Source: Beta vulgaris subsp. vulgaris
Lineage: Eukaryota > Streptophyta > Magnoliopsida > Caryophyllales > Amaranthaceae
DNA: 64,000 bases
Assembly: GCF_026745355.1 (NCBI RefSeq)
Contig: NC_079202.1
Location: forward strand, 36,461,346-36,525,345
Direction of reading: 5' to 3'
Part shown: positions 11,401 to 24,500 of the stretch, piece by piece
Position numbering within the stretch: the first letter of the stretch is position 1
How the letters are laid out: each line of letters begins with the position of its first letter
Position numbers and translations under genes: made by a program
The notes under the pieces: generated by a model
Told to the model about the DNA's origin: nothing
Databases searched by the model: none
What the model saw: the letters and a program-made list of their open reading frames with translations, nothing else

Positions 11401-14400
11401 TTTTAATATATAATGAAAGATATTCAATTCCAAAGACATGCATTGGGAGTTGTGGGCAGGAAAGTGAGAATGATAAAAAACAGAGGGAGTGTAATTCATA
11501 ATTATCATTGAAAAAAGGAAATTATATGAGGTAACCATTGACATTTAGGTCGTTTTCTGGAATAACTCTCATGTTTGCACCCCTATCTATAGTAATCTTG
11601 AACATCTACAATGTCATCAAACCTAATGGAATAGTTTACACTTTACAGTGTTAACTAATTGAAATCTTAAAACATAAATGAGTAAAAAGTTAATATTTTT
11701 TTTTAAAAAAAAATCCTTCTCTCTACCGTCCTTCAACCCATCTCTCTTGTGAGAGGAGGAAGCTCCTTCCATGGCCCTCTCCATCCTCTATCGCACCCTC
11801 CTTAGCTAAAAAGTTCACCGCCTCCACAACTGCCACCACCACCACCAGAAAAATTAAACAAGTGTAACAACCCCACAATTTATAAAACATCATAATAGCC
11901 TTTATGTGTGTCGCGGAAACGTACTTAAACCACTTTGAGCTGTCATATGGTACAGGTGCTAATTTAGTTACAACAACTTACTTAAGATTTAGTAATTATA
12001 ATTATCATTATTACAACACCACCATCCTTTAACTTTTAAAAAAAAAACCATTCAAAAATACATAAACAAATACTACATATATCAAGTTACTCTCCAAAGA
12101 GATGGAGATCAACTAAGGAGCAACATAAAAAAAGACCCCACAAGTGACGTCGTCCTACACGACCATGGCAAATCAAGTCTTATTCTAAAGCTTTGGCACA
12201 AGAATAGTAATCCTAATCTTATAATAAACACTCTATTTCTAGAACATATTGATTTTAACATAACTTGTCTACATAAGGTGCAAGCCACCAAAAATGAATT
12301 TAGCGGTGGACTTTTATACTCAACTGTTGTTGATATTTGTTCTTGAACCTACCTACTTCCTTGATTTTCCATGGTCGTGTAGGACGACGTCACTTTGTGG
12401 AGTCTTTTGTTATGTTTGCTCCTTAGTGTATCTAAATCTCTTTGGAGAGTAACTTGATACATGTAGTAATTGTTTATGTATTTTTGAATGATCTTCTTTT
12501 TAAAGATAAAGGATGGTGGTGTTGTAATAACAATAATTATAATTACTAAATCTTAAGTAAGTTGTTGTAACTAAATTAGAACCTGTACCATGTGATAACT
12601 CCAAGTGGTTTAAGTACGTTTCCGCGACGCACATAAAGGCTATTATGATGTTTTACAAATTGTGGGGATGCTACACTTGAAATTAGAGCCCGGCTGAAGA
12701 TTCCTCCGATGAAGAGCCTCTCTGAAATTGAAGCCCTCTCCAAGCCCATATCCATGTTTTGACTTGTCAATTGAATTCCCAGAGCTCTGCACACCCTCTC
12801 TTTATTTGTCCTCTTCCTCTTCTTTTCTTGTCCACTGTCGGTCATTATTTGCAAACTTTAGACCTTTATTTCTCTCCCTTCTCCCATAACTAACCTTGTT
12901 TTTTTTCCCTTTCTTTTATCTCCCTCTCTTTTTCATCTTCCATTATCATTCTAATTTCAGTATGAATAAATTCCATTGCAACTGGATATAATTTAGATCA
13001 TCTTGCTCAACTAAATGGCAGCCGGCAGCGAATACTTGAAAAGCCTTTTTCCTTTTCTTCTATTCGAATTTGGATGGACAACATGGAAATTTGTATTCTT
13101 CCTACTCATAAATATTGGGATTCATTTTTTTTCTTTTTTTTCTTTGGTGCTAGAGAAGCAGCATTTTAGAATCAAGAATTTTTGTAAAATAAATAGCTGA
13201 ATTCTAGTTCCACAATTGAAATACCAATGACATCCGAGAAATTGCGTTGGAAATGAATTATGGAAACCTAATTATTAGTGTTCTCCAGAACTTCACTTGA
13301 AATTCTATATTCAACATCTTAATTCTCACATTTCAATTCCAAGAATTCAAATCAAGTCTTGGTATCCAAATACTGCCTAATAATATTTTTGGAATTCAAC
13401 TTATTGTCAGAGAAATTGAAAATTTGATTGGAACTCTTAGCCTTGCAAAAGACACACCATTTTTTGTGAGAGTTACCTTGAAAGCAGCAGGATTGCTGCG
13501 ATTTTGTAAAGATAGTCTAATTCCGATGGTAGGTGTTGAATTTGTCGTAAGAAAGATTATCTTTTGGTGTTCAAGAGAGCTTCTTCGTGGGAAGGGGTTG
13601 AAGATTGAATGGGTGGGGAATAAGAGAGAGAGAGATGAGATGGTTGAAGACATGAGAAAGGAGTTTAATTGGTTTTCATTTGTTTCAGTTGAAATTATCA
13701 AATAACTAACGTCCTTAACTATTCCGATAGGTTTAATGACGTTTTACAAGTTCAAGATTACTGGATATAGGGGTGTACTACACGTAAGCGTCATTCTAGA
13801 AAATGGCCTAAACGTCAGAGTTATCTCATATAATTTTCCCAAAATTACTCTTGATTACAAAAAAATTGAAATTCCTCTTTAGTCTTTCCAAGTCTTTCAC
13901 CAGTCAATGAGCGTTTCTTCTCGTTCTTTTCTTTTCTTTCCCTAGTCATATATTTTTATCTGAAAGAAAGAAAATATAAAAAAACCTCTTTCTCCTAAAG
14001 TGACCATCTTCTTTCACTAGGCTCAAATATCTAGGAGAAGACATAGTTCATACGATTAAAATGTAAAACAGTCAAGTTGAGATAAACGGAAAGATTTGAA
14101 AGTAGGAACGTCATTCAGGGTCGGAGGAATTATTCATTTCTGTTCACAGACCAGCAATGACAACCAGAAACTCTGAATGGACTGAGGGTTACAGCTGTTC
14201 ACGTTATCTGTAATTAGTGTATCCAAGTCGGACAAAAAGATGATGTAGTTAAAAATCATTGACTAGTTTATTTATATGTCAAAGCCACAATAAATGGAAG
14301 AGCACATATAATAATTGCACAAGGCCACGGTTAACTGATTAGAGGTTTAGGCAAAAGATAGCAAACCAGTACAAATGCCGAGGTCTCCCCAGCCACGATC

Positions 14401-15537
14401 TAGTATTCCACGCTGTCCAGTATCTTTTAATGCTTCCATTATAATAGTGGTTGTTTTGCAGGGATCCTCAAGAGGCTACACGAAAAAAGCCTGAATGAGC
14501 ACAGCAGCTAGCTGCTAGCAGCCTAGCACTTCCTACCAAAGACAAAGTGGTTGGGGTAGGATGGAAGAAACCAAACACTTATCAAATATACTTCTACATA
14601 ATTCAAGATTAACACAACACTATAATGTCTACTTTCATCTTCCCCTTCTCCCTCCACATGATTATATACACAACACACAGTGACATAATCAAGAATTTAC
14701 AACTAACAACCAAGAAAAGAGATGAGACTTGATTATTTAATTAGACATATGGATCACAAAACTACAATTGATTCCGTTTCCTGTTTCACCAAAGGCTTCC
14801 AAGCTTTTTTTGGCAATTAAATTTTCAATAAAGGTACAAGCCAACTAAACTATTAAAGCCAACAACCCACCAACAATTAACCAGCCCAAAGTAACAGTAT
14901 TCACTAGGATCCACCTTCTGGGAAGGGCTACCCAAAGAACTCTTTGTTCACTCAACTAAACAAGAGGCATGTCTTCATAGCATCAGTACACCAACATGCA
15001 GAGATTTACATTGAGCTAGAAAAAGCTTCTTGGCGCAGAGAGAAAACTATTAGATATCTGACGGCCAGGAACCCTTTAGATAATCTAAGAGATTGCACGA
15101 TCTCGGTTTGAAAATTTTCTTTGACTCGAGTACTAGACTAAAATACCCATTGCTCTATTCCTTATTAGCAACAAAAAATCTTACAAAATAGTGAAAGAGG
15201 ATATGAACAGAAAGAGTATCTCCTCTTGAAAACATTAGGAGGTCGTCCACGCACAATCAATATAAGATACGGGGCTAATTTGCTACAATTGAAAGGTACA
15301 AAAGTGAAGTGCACAGCCAATATAAGTCATGGGGACAATTAACTACTTTATAGGGCCAGCATTGTCCTTTGTATTTTATTCTTATATTGTCTCCCTAGGT
15401 TTCTTGGGCAACCATTCCAGAGCACAGTTACGGATCCTGTTTTTTAGGGATGGGTTTGCACACTTCAGGATTTCAGGTTCCTATAGCCATCTTAAACCTT
15501 GCATTACATTTATGGCAATGGACCTCAAAAGAAAGAA

Positions 15538-15578
<41 letters not shown>

Positions 15579-18500
15579 AAATATATATTTTTGTGCCTTC
15601 TAAAGTCAGGTTGCGCATGAGAGGGTACATTAATAATCTTCTCTAATGAGGATTCAACACCAAAGCAGATACCATCAAGAGAAGGATACAGGTAGTCTTA
15701 CCATGCTCCCAAATCCAATATATATGGGTTTCTGCCCTTTCTTCATCCACTCAACAAATACTCCACTTGGTCGGTATCTTGAACCAAGATTTAAGAAACA
15801 ATAACCAACAACATCAACTAGGGGGCCCCAATCTGTAAAACAATGTTCACTTGTTAGAGCTTCAGTAACCATGATGTTACTATCCAACCTTGAAAAGACA
15901 AAGCAACATTATAGTGGAAGCGGATAGTGTGTTATTTCCCCTGATGTGGCCACTGATCAGACATACTTCACACCTCTTGGTTTTGGAACAACATGAGGAC
16001 TCCACATGTATCCTGTTGGCAGATGAGATATTGATCCATGGTACATGCTAAAGTATGCAATAGGAGGAAGTTTCAGCTTCCTTTTCCTGAAGTCATTGAT
16101 ATAACTTCTAATGCCCCACCAAATCAGCAAGTCAACAATTATATATGACAACTGTTCAAATGATAGAATGAGAAAGAACACATCAGTGAGTTAACCATCT
16201 GGGACGAGGCGGGGCGAGAAGATAGACCAGTCAAAGGAACATACCCAGTTACCGTAACTCTGTGGTACTCGAGCCAGTGGGTGAGGGAACTCATAGGTTG
16301 GCCTGCCTATTACAATGAAGTGTAAGGAGAGATTATAACATATTACATCTTTCAAATGTACATGAAGATTAGCTACTTTACGGGCATATGAAGAGCAGTT
16401 TTTCAGGCAAAGGTATACGTGTTGATAAAGAGTCATAGACAGACTGCTCCAAGTACATTGCATTGTGCATAAGTATAATAGCAAACCTTCTAAAAGACTT
16501 CCTAGCACAAGCCATGAGAATGCTACTTGAAAAGCCTGAGCTAGAGTACAAACAATTTGTAAGGATGTGTCCAAGACGAAATTGGAGTTCCTTGGTGAAA
16601 GATGTAACAATATCTTGTGAAGAAAGCATTATTCTTTCTCTCCTCGAAACCAGCTGAGAAACCAGCATACTGCATTTGCTGGAAAACAGACTCTAGTCGC
16701 TGCAGTCTGCAGACAAATCCAAGTCTCACCAAGTACCCTGAAGAACCTCCTCCACGACTGTTTTCATACCTAGAAACAATATCCTTCAAATGTCGTTTGG
16801 GAGTTGGGACTGAAGGGAAAGGTAAGTCCAATGACCAAACCCCTGGACCCTCTATCTTAATGGCCCTCGAGCTTCCAAAAAGATTCAAATATAAAAGAAA
16901 TACATAATTGTTGAGATCAACCACAGAATGCTCATATCAACTATAGAACATCTAAAGTCTTTCGGTAATCTACAATTTTCTTCTCCCTTTCTTCATAGTA
17001 TTCCATCTACAAGTGACTTTTAATATACAAATTCATGTTCAAGCACTTTTTACTGATATGACATTAACCATCCTTCATCCTACCCCCTATTTCCTGCCAA
17101 ATACTCCAAGCAACCCACTAGTGGCCTAGTAGAGGCCCTGCAACCCTGTGTTACCTACCTCAAAGAAAAATATTCTAATTGTTTCCAATATATAGACACT
17201 AGAGGATGGAATAATCATCACAATTGCAGGATGAACAGAAATTTTAAAAAAATATTGAAGAGACCATAAATGCATGTAACATAACAAAAATAAAGAAGTA
17301 TACAACTTGGACAAAGAATCCTCTCTCAGAAAGTATCCCTACAAATTAGTGCACTAGATGTGCATGAACAATGTGACAAAAGAACTCCTTTTTCACTGTT
17401 TACCATATTAGACAGTAATTTAAAGTTTAACTATCCAAGTCATTTTTGTACTGCTATGAGATTAACCAAGTGCTTTGTCAGTAATCATCTTGTTTTAAAC
17501 ATAATGGAAATCATCACACAGCACCTCCTCAAACCCCATAAATTCCAACAAAATCTCAACATTTTACACCACCCACTAAATAAATGATCAATTCTATAGG
17601 TTTCCCTCTATATAGACTACCTTTATGAAATGACATATTCGAATAGTTACACAGTAAGAAACAACAGTGCAGATGTGGCGAAATGACTGGAATATCATTA
17701 CTAGTAATCCAAGATCATATCATCTGATTTTATAATTTTAGTTCAGGTTAGGTGTGATAGCTTACGTCCATGGCATTGTGAAGAATATGTGAAGAGGTAC
17801 ACCAAGAGCTTCTGCAGCATGTACATGTCCTGCAAGTATAATATGTTTCAACTCATTACACAGGCTCATCAGGAAAATATAGTAAAGAAAAGGTCCAAGC
17901 ATGCTAATCAGTGATCATATACAACCCACTATGCCCAATGTTCATAATGTGTACAAGGAAAGGGAGGAAAGGAGTAAGCAATCCATGTCGTATCCACGCT
18001 TCAAGGGTGAACACAAAATAGATGCCTCATCACGCCCATCTCCTTCCCGACATCTCCAAAAGGACAAAAGGAGTTCAGTTCAAATTCTAAGTAGAACTAA
18101 TTACCGTTCAGTTTCAGCAATTAGAAGAGCTTGGATGGAGTCCCGAGGGACAAAAGCTCTGAAGTCTGAACTGAAGAAAAATATAAATGGTACATGGTCC
18201 AAAGATCCAGAATACCACTCAAAATCTTGCGAAAAGGGAAAAGGCTCACGAGTTTAGCTCAATTAAGCTTGAGGTAATATAATTGCAAGTTATGTTTTCC
18301 AATTTATATCCACACCCACAAGCATATACTTCCATAAAAGGCAGGATTTTCACTTAAATCATAAAAATAAAATGACATCAAAGAAGGAGCAGGAATTCTC
18401 TTAGAAACTGACAGAACATTGCATGCCAATCCTACTGGACATCATCCAAAGACTTCCCCAGAAAAATCCTCATATAACAGCACCACAAACTACAAAGACT

Positions 18501-21500
18501 CACCTCTAGAAGACCTTTATCAATATATCATTGCTAAGAATGAACTTGTCTTGGACAGAAATTAAGAGACAAAATGTAAAGATTCAAATGAAGATGAAGT
18601 TTGATTACAGAAAATTACAGGAAGTAAAGGATAATACAAGCTTTCTAGAGGTTTCCCAAATTCTAAAACAAACTAACATTGAACTCTCAATACGTTTCAG
18701 CATATACCTTCCCCTCTCTAAATTCCTCTATTTATAGAGCTTCCACTCAACTTATTCTTCAATCCACTACTAACTAATTTATAATACTACAACTCGGAGC
18801 TCCCTTTCCCCATATAGTACTACTACCTAGAGTGGCATCCCTTTTCAGCCAAAGTTCTCTAGATATATATCCAAGCACACTCTCCAACAAAATTTTCTCT
18901 CTTTATACCTCCCAAGGTAGCATAAGTGGCATGATAATGTAACAAGATAGATTTCAAACAAACTTACTGGATCTCAAGTGTGTGCAAAGTGAACTACAAG
19001 TGAAATGACAAGATAAATCTCCTATGAGATTTTCAGATACCAACAAATGTCCAAAACATCAAGCCTTTAATACCCCAACTGGGTGGCCATGCTTGAAGAA
19101 AGCTTGAAAAGAAAAAAGTAATGTTAAAAAGACATAATTAAGTTAAGGTAATATCGCCTTCTGCCACATGTCAAACATCTTACAGAAGCACCAAGATATG
19201 CTAGAGGACGGCTCCATTCACACACCATATAGTATCCAATAGGCTCTATTAGTTTTAAAGTCAATGTTCCCTAGTTCCCTTTACCCTACAAGAAATAATA
19301 TGTTAGACGCATCTGCAAGGAATATAAACTCGGCCAATCTGTTGTGTAGTTATGTCACAGACTACTCGTTCAGCTGCCATTACATAAAGACACAATAAAA
19401 ACATCTGGAGGGGAAAATCAACTAGATTGGCCATCAATCAAGGTTAGCAAAGTCAATACTTTCTGCAACATGATTTTAGATTGGAGTGTACCTCGCTCAT
19501 TCTAGGGACCAGCCTGATCTAGCCTTTTTGTATGAGCCCGAACACTCATACTTCTACTGGTAGCTAGACCTGGTTATTGGGTAGGTCGGGTCAGTGCGGG
19601 TCGGATCATAAGAGGGTCGCCTCACAAAGGGTCAATAGCGGGTCGGGCCAAATGGGTTCTGGGCCAATAGCGGCTTGATAATAAGCGGGCCGGCAAACGA
19701 GCGAGAAAAACAAGGAACAAAGACAACCAAAAGTGAGTTTAACTAAATGTGAATCCGAATATGTAATTGTTTTTACAAAACCTATTGTATTTTTCAAAAT
19801 TATTGGCTTTCTTTATTGGCCCTATCCCATAACGACCCTATCCAATAAAACCATGTCCAGTAAAGCCCCGTAAATTTGACACTAACCCTTTAGCCATTGG
19901 GCTACCCTCCAATAACCAAGTCTACTGCCAGCAAGTGAGTATCCCTTTGGACTTCGCCGAAGTTACGAGATCAGACCCTCATATCACTACATGCAGTAGA
20001 TAAATCTCACTTCAACATTTCAAACTTTGCTGAAATTACTAGATCAAACACTTATTCCTACATGCAGTAGGTAAATCTCACTTCGACATTTCGGACTTTG
20101 CCTAATTTACAAATATTAACCTGTAGTGAATAACACCTGTGTTGAGCAGACTTGCGCTAGAACTTGATCAAGACATAAGATCAAACACTTAGTGGTTTTG
20201 AGACAACGACCATTGAATTGCGCGTTCTTGCTTGCCTCACATGACGAGATGTTCACACATCAATTCTCGAGGATGGGCTATAACCTACAACTTGGTTGCC
20301 GAAGGGACAAACTCACTCTATCTCCTTCGGGAACCCTTCAAGTGAACAAAGGTCGGACAGCGTAACATCCACATCCATGCTTTCACCCTCAATTCATTGT
20401 GTAGCCTTACAAACAGAGTCGATGGCCATCCCAAACTTGCGTTGATTCATATGCTCCGTAGTCTGCTGAGCGTTAAACTAGCAAGCTATTGGCTCCGAGA
20501 CGATCAAACACTATGGGTAAATTGATACAACGTTTTGTATGGCTAACACAAGCAATGAAAAAAATCAAGATAGATTTCCATCAAGATAAGTCAATTTGAT
20601 ACATTCAGAAACAAATTTACAATAAGACAACAGCAAACATGAAGGAAACAAAGCTAAAACAAGGATAACAAACGAAAAATTAAAACGCGAAGTCTTTAAG
20701 CATCACCAAGCAGATCACCTCAAGGAGAAAAGGGACTAAAGTCAAATTTGGACGGGGAAGTACGGATATATCACTCATTGTCATTGCTAAGACCGCAACC
20801 ATACTAGTTGTTCGACGAATGCAATTTCGCCCAATGGTCACAACCTGCGACTCACTATCGAAAATATCAATTACCTCAATTACCTTTTTCTGTGAAGTTG
20901 GGGCTAAATCCTCTTTGTCGACTTCCTCAGATTGTTTTTTCTTCGTTCCAACCATGGCCTTTGGCTCACTATCGTGATCAACAAGTCAACCTCTAAGACA
21001 ATGCATCATGGGATTCGCCACATCTGAACGTCTCTCGGGGTACCCTAAGCAAGGATAGTATGGTAGAGGTGTTGGTTGAGAAGTCCCATGCTCTGACAAA
21101 TCTTCCATTCTCCACACGAAACGTCCATTACACAACATCATTGTTCCATTCGGAACATGGGACATGTTTGTCAAGGCCGAGGAATTCCTTGCCCTTGCTC
21201 ACTAGCATCTTTAGACGTTGCAAGACATCCAAAGGGTGATCAGGAATCGATACAACCAAGTCATTCAAGTATTCCATGACTTTTTAGTACATGGGTCCCC
21301 TTCGTGCACTCCCAAAATCCATGCCCTGATCGAGTGAAGAAGATGCTCCATGATAAGTTGGTGGTTCCATCGTTAGAGGAGTAACGACCTTGAAGGAGGG
21401 AGACTTAGAGGCGGCATTCTTGGAAAAGGCCAAACATACGATGGTTTCCTTGGCTCACACCATCTATAAAGAAAATTCCTATAGGAATTGGAAGTCATGA

Positions 21501-24500
21501 TACCCTTGCCATGCCTCTTGGGAGTTTTTGTCATTGTCGCTTATTGTTGTAGGGAGATTCTTATGAATTTTTGGCACGTCGGACCAAACTGTCACAATAA
21601 AAGTTTTAGGACTCACGTTTTTGCTTGTTTGAGGATTATGTGATGACGTGATTGTACTTGATAAAAAAAACTAGTTTGTAGCTATGACTTAGTGGGCACT
21701 AGTTTGAGAGCCGACTTTACCTAGGTGCAATGCTAGGTTTTGGATGAAGCCATGATGGCTATCGTATACGACCTTTGTAAGCTGTACTCGACTAAGGGTC
21801 CACACTTTACACTTAAATGCCTATAGTAGGTGCTCTATCATAGCTCTCTGGTGCAGATCAGTGAAACCAGGAACGCGGGATGTACGGCCGAATCGCGTCC
21901 TGAGTCGTTCGTACCGAATCGCGGAACGAACGCGACCCAAATCGCTGCGGTTCGCGTCTCAGTACGGTGGTCATGGCGTTTCCTTTTTCTTCTTCAAGGG
22001 TCGACACTAGAGGACCGAGAGAGAGAGGAGGAAAGAAAAGAAGATGAAAAAAATCACAGATCTAGGGTTGATTCGAAAACCTAGATCTGGAAATTGAAGA
22101 GGAAAATGCTTATACTAGGATAAATTACCATGGGGCTTTGGTTCTAGCAAGAATTCCGAGCCAGATGGTGTTGTCAGATCCCCGAATCTCCGGCAGCGGC
22201 GGTCGGCAGTTGGCTTTCTCTCATTCTTTCCCTAGCCTCCGACATTTCCTTTCTCTGTCTTCCTCTCTTTTTTTTCATTTAATGGGCCTCCAGTCAGTTT
22301 TTTCTAATTACGTGGGTGTGCCCCTCCCCCTTCTCTTTATTTTTTTTCTTTTTGACTTTTTCTTAAAGTTTTACCTAGTAGGGTTTTAAAGAAAGCATTA
22401 AAGTGGCTAGGTATAGTTGGGCCTTTAAAAAAAACTGTCATAACTCATAACACCAAACGTTCCCGATTCACTCAAGGTAGCGTTTCCCGTTTCCGTTTCC
22501 GTCCCGCGTTTCGTATTGAATTTCGTTCCTTGTACCATTGGTGCAGATTGCGACTATAGCAAGGGCATGCCCCGAGTAACTAACTCTTTAACGCGACGGT
22601 AGTATGAGCCGCGGCTAAATCTAGTTCCTACGACGTGCACGCGTGTGTACGTAGGCATGTGTTAACGACGCTTAGCTTCCGATTGTTGCTAAGATTCTTG
22701 GTCAAGGCTTAATGATGTTGGGTGTTGTGCGCGGCTTGTAAAGGCTCGTGCATGAAGCACACGCGCTCGTACTACTGCTATGAATTTGGTCATGTACGTA
22801 AGCTAAGGTGCTGGTTTGCTGCATCGCCACATGCGCGAGCGGTTGCTTGACGTTGATTCCCTATCGACTAAGACTTGTGTGTGACACATCTTGGGTAGTT
22901 GCATAAGTTAAGGAAGTGCTCCTAGAAACACCCCTTAGTGGGCAATTGAGAATAGTGAGCCGTTGGCACATTTCGTAATCGTTCGGCGGTAGGGAGTTGT
23001 CGTGGTGGAGTAAACCAACGTGACTCCTAGAAAATAGGAGCACGCTCCCTAGATGTCAGTTGGGCGCGACGAGTACTATCCTTGATACCACGTAGTAGGA
23101 TCCTTGGCAGTTGTTACCATGCTCTAATAACCACTCCGGAGTAATGCTTGGCATCAAGGGTTGTTACCATGTACTTGTGTTGTTTTGAAGTAATAAAGTG
23201 TTTGTTGTGTATGCTTGTCGTTTACTTGCGTTAACCTAAATAAAGTCTTGTATGTGCGTGTGTGATGGTCTAGACGTCGTCTAGAGGCCATCATGAGAAC
23301 CTCTAACAAGCAAAAAGAATTAGTCTCATATATAAAAGCATATTAAATTACATTGAGCATTGCATTGATATTCCAAGGTGACAAACTAAGAAGATGGTTT
23401 GATGGATAAATCATATGGAATGGAGGAAATCGAAAATCTCTAAAAGAAGTTCAAGACCTAGTTGTGTGGCTTCGATATTTCGAAAATTGGTTTATCAGTT
23501 ACATCCACCATTAAAAAGCTACAAAAGCATATATCTTCTCCTATATAACCACAGCTCTAAAACTCAAAGAGAAAGAATCATCCCCTTAAAGTCAGAGTAA
23601 CTTCAAAATCAAACAGATCAAAAGTAATATATCATGAACATACCATAAGCAGGAGGATTGGCAATGATTGCTTGAGCCCTGAAAGGAGCACCAGTCTCTA
23701 TGTCTGGTTCTGTACATGCAGGAAGAAGTGATCCAATGATAGCCTTCAATTGCTTCCGTTGAATTGATATCTCTCCTGGTGCAGAGGGTATAAGCCCCTT
23801 ATTTCTCGCCATATCTGATTTCCAGAAAGCAACAGAAAATAGCTATACCTCATGGCTCTAAGAGATTAAGAAGAAGCACAAGCAAGATGCCAACATGTAA
23901 TAAAGGAACATGAAAATGAAGACACACTATAATTAGCTACAAAATATATGCAATGCCAACAAAAAATTTCTTAATATTTGCTTAACAAGTAGTTCTGACT
24001 TCTTAGTATGTAGCTATGACACATAGCTGCAGAAAGAGATTGCCTTTAAAACACAAAAATCATAGTATAGTACTCAGTTTCAAAAATATCATGCTAAAAA
24101 GAGATAGGAATATTAATATAATTTGCTGACCGTTAAGAGACCATGAAAGAATGCAGAAATATGCTAAGGCAACAAGCCTAGAATGCCTTAAGTCTAAACT
24201 CTAAAACCCCCTGCTCCCTGTAATCCTTACCTGCAACGAGTGTAAATCCCTTAGAAATTTAAAAGCGATAAAACCTCCCATTGTATGATCTTTCCCAGAA
24301 CATAACATGTCAAAAACAAAACTAAAGCAATGTGGAAAAAATGAAAATTATACGAGAAGTGCATGGAATTCGATTTGATTTTTAAAAATATCAAGATGAA
24401 CCATGTTGAGAAGTTCGTGAAACAATTGAGAACGTCCAACAGTAGTACTTCTCCTTTATGTTCAAAAACCAGATACCATCTAAAACTCCCTGATTTAGAT

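Larger units (their letters stand above)
19925..23293 (-). mobile_element. Retrotransposon-like repeat in intron 5, unclassified
   Basis: A GC-richer block. Minus-strand frames (21540-20680) contain fragments such as MTKTPKRHGKGIMTSNSY, PLPYYPCLGYPERRSDVANP and KKKQSEEVDKEDLAPTSQKK, suggesting a broken gag-like or captured coding region. Upstream of them on minus, 23293-21590 begins TGATGGCC and ends GTGACA followed by GTTTGGTCC, an LTR-like outline with a possible primer site. No matching second LTR was found, so the class is uncertain. A Mutator-like insertion sits inside it (21859-22538). Confidence 0.35.

Noticed and set aside
17901..18257. 118-codon frame in intron 5
   Set aside because: On the strand opposite the host gene, no recognisable domain, and length possible by chance in a 5.8-kb intron.
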